Of a DNA stretch of 35,133 bases, positions 33,627 to 35,133 are shown piece after piece (position 1 is the stretch's first letter; every line of letters starts with the position of its first letter). The notes below the pieces were generated by a model, which saw only the letters and a program-made list of their open reading frames with translations, had not been told where the DNA came from and ran no database searches. The position numbers were made by a program, and so were the translations under genes. The stretch comes from an uncultured Clostridium sp. (GTDB lineage Bacteria; Bacillota; Clostridia; TANB77; CAG-508), in the NCBI GenBank assembly GCA_958413095.1, contig CATYUF010000012.1, positions 1-35,133 of the forward strand. Direction: 5' to 3'.

Positions 33627-33653
33627 ATGGTACTCTAATATTTAGAGTACCAT
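33627..33653 (-). terminator. 12-bp hairpin between surface-protein gene and tRNA-Thr
   Basis: A perfect inverted repeat (atggtactctaa / ttagagtaccat) around a 3-base loop, eight bases past the stop of the surface-protein gene. The minus-strand tail is ATATATATG rather than a T-run, so it may be a weak terminator or a processing signal. Confidence 0.55.
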
Positions 33654-33660
33654 TTTAATT

Positions 33661-35061
33661 TTATTTAAATCTTTTTCCTTTATGTTTATTCTTTTTTACT
33701 TTTTCTTCTTTATAATCATCATCAAAATTTGTATTATACCCTTCTAAGAATTTTCTTTTTAATTCTTCTTTAGATGTTGTTTTTACTTCTTCTATATTTT
33801 CAGAATCTTCTTCCTTAAATTCTTTTTGTTCTTCATTATTATTATTTTCATTTTCCATAAAATTATTTTCAAATCCATCATTATGATTATTTATATTTTC
33901 ATTTTCAAAATATTCATCATCTTTATCATTTAATTTTGAAAATGGAATTGCTGAAAATTCTTCTGCATATGATTTACTTTTTTGATGTTTTATAATTAGT
34001 ATTATTATTATAAGTAGTATTACTCCTCCTGCTATTCCTCCTATTAGTAGTAATTTCTTTTGCTCTTGTTGTTTTCTTTGTTCTTCCTGCTTTGCTATTG
34101 CTTCTTCATCGATTTTACTTTTATTTATATTTATTTGATATGTAGCTATATTTTTACCATCTTTATCTGATACTAGTATAGTAACTACATTTTCTCCTTC
34201 TTTTAAGTCTTCATTTCCTACTATCTCTGCTGTATAAGTTGGTTCTGTCACTATTGCTTGTATATCTAATGCTGTTTTTTCTCCAATATATTTAGTAGAA
34301 TATTCATATACATTTGTTGTAAATTTTGGTGTTAATTCCAAGTTTTCTACTTTTAATTCAGATAATCCTTCTTCAACTTTTTCTGTCGTTTGTGAAACTT
34401 CTTCCTTGTTTTCTCCTTCTCTTTTTACATTTATAGTGTAGGTCTTTGTTGTTCCATCACTAGCAGAAACTACTACATCTATTTTATTTTCTCCTATTGC
34501 CAATTTTTGGGTACCTGTTCCAGAAATTTTCGCACTAGAATTCTTAGCTGTTGCATAAACTTCTATACTTTGTGTATTTTCTGGCACAGTTACATCATAA
34601 CTAGTTTTATTAGGTGAAAATCCTGAAAAATCATTTGGTTTTATTCCTAAATTACTTAAATCTGCACTTGTTGTGTCTGCTGCTGCATCTCCTGTTACTT
34701 TTACATTTATTGTTCTAGAGTATTTTGCTTTATTAGCTCCAGTATCTGTATCTTTTGCCATTCCTGATATTGTTATTGTAGCACTTCCTGCACTTTTTCC
34801 TGTTATTGTTATTGGGATTGAATTATCTGAAATACTATTAGCACCAGTTGCAGTTGCTACTTCTGGATTTGATGAAGTAATGTTAACATCTCCAGTAGTA
34901 TTATTTGCTATCATATTTACAGTAGTACTTTTACCAGCTTCCACATTTACACTAGCTGATGACATCGATATAGATGCATATACATTATTTTGTAATCCAA
35001 AAGCCAAAGCAATTACCATTAATATAACTATTAAACATTTACTTTTTACATTTTTTTTCAT
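33661..35061 (-). CDS. surface protein with Big-like and cadherin-like beta-sandwich domains
   Basis: A 466-residue exported, membrane-anchored protein. It has a signal peptide (residues 1-29, ending VYA) and a bacterial Ig/Big-like domain ('VNVEAGKSTTVNMIANN...SAGSATITISG', about 34-125). Two cadherin-like beta-sandwich domains follow ('ADLSNLGI...FSPNKTSYDVTVPENT...TKTYTINVKRE', about 131-212, and 'LSELKVENLELTPKFTTNVYEYS...IATYQININK', about 227-310). A membrane helix (about 334-357) and a charged cytoplasmic tail ending KKNKHKGKRFK complete it. GGAGG precedes the ATG at 35061; an upstream TTG overlaps this site and is rejected. Likely adhesive or structural; exact role unknown. Confidence 0.85.
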   Translation of the reverse strand: MKKNVKSKCLIVILMVIALAFGLQNNVYASISMSSASVNVEAGKSTTVNMIANNTTGDVNITSSNPEVATATGANSISDNSIPITITGKSAGSATITISGMAKDTDTGANKAKYSRTINVKVTGDAAADTTSADLSNLGIKPNDFSGFSPNKTSYDVTVPENTQSIEVYATAKNSSAKISGTGTQKLAIGENKIDVVVSASDGTTKTYTINVKREGENKEEVSQTTEKVEEGLSELKVENLELTPKFTTNVYEYSTKYIGEKTALDIQAIVTEPTYTAEIVGNEDLKEGENVVTILVSDKDGKNIATYQININKSKIDEEAIAKQEEQRKQQEQKKLLLIGGIAGGVILLIIIILIIKHQKSKSYAEEFSAIPFSKLNDKDDEYFENENINNHNDGFENNFMENENNNNEEQKEFKEEDSENIEEVKTTSKEELKRKFLEGYNTNFDDDYKEEKVKKNKHKGKRFK

Positions 35062-35115
35062 AAGTACCTCCAATTATTTATTATTCGATTTTATTTTCTT
35101 TTTTTCGATACTCTC

Positions 35116-35121
35116 ATTATA
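35116..35121 (-). promoter_or_regulatory. extended -10 box upstream of the surface-protein gene
   Basis: TATAAT preceded by TGC on the minus strand (an extended -10, TGnTATAAT), 55 bases from the ATG at 35061. The -35 region lies mostly outside the window. Confidence 0.55.
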
Positions 35122-35133
35122 GCATTTAGAAAT

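Overview
The window looks like the chromosome of a very AT-rich, endospore-forming, low-GC Firmicute, most likely an uncultured gut Clostridia lineage. Support comes from the ctsR-mcsA-mcsB-clpC stress operon, groES-groEL behind a CIRCE element, the ireB-ruvX-DUF1292 block, Mini-RNase III, RbgA, FtsY, UppP, and two sporulation genes (dipicolinate synthase subunit A and YlbJ). Genus-level placement is inference.

Layout. 1-3.2 kb (minus): an FxLYD-like membrane protein, mrnC, rbgA, a decayed KilA-N phage gene and a four-helix membrane protein. 3.3-8.6 kb (minus): a pilin-like small membrane protein, a CpaE/MinD-like ATPase with AT-hooks, a GAF plus degenerate GGDEF protein, ireB, ruvX and DUF1292, closed by a hairpin. 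8.7-12.6 kb: a divergent pair of transcription units, with a GH73 wall hydrolase leftwards and an anchored unknown protein plus a long-chain acyl-CoA synthetase rightwards. 12.7-14.6 kb: an island of decayed mobile DNA (MobV relaxase tail, a higher-GC frameshifted gene, a small ORF). 14.6-14.9 kb: tRNA-Phe, tRNA-Asp and tRNA-Val with a textbook promoter and terminator. 15.2-22.6 kb: a Cys/Gly-rich micro-ORF, groES-groEL, and the CtsR operon with a perfect operator. 22.6-28.3 kb: a prepilin/GLUG surface protein, ylbJ, uppP and dpaA. 28.4-35.1 kb: DUF5665, UPF0182, ftsY, rdgB, tRNA-Thr and a cadherin-like/Big-domain surface protein.

Main discovery. Two otherwise sound genes are interrupted only by single-nucleotide +1 shifts. 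The prepilin/GLUG protein has three and dpaA has one. All four sites have the same form: an extra C directly before a GGA glycine codon, so the zero frame meets CGG followed by A. Reading by eye through every recognised gene on both strands, I found no other in-frame CGG codon in the window. Skipping one C at each site restores full-length products (552 aa and 290 aa) with the family-conserved glycine in place. This points to recoding of CGG-A, either by +1 frameshifting at an unread CGG codon or by quadruplet decoding of CGGA as glycine. Random mutation or random sequencing error would not be expected to give this pattern.

The genes otherwise cover protein quality control (CtsR/McsAB/ClpC, GroESL), ribosome maturation (MrnC, RbgA), membrane targeting (FtsY), wall metabolism (UppP, GH73), sporulation (DpaA, YlbJ) and surface display (prepilin/GLUG protein, cadherin-like protein).
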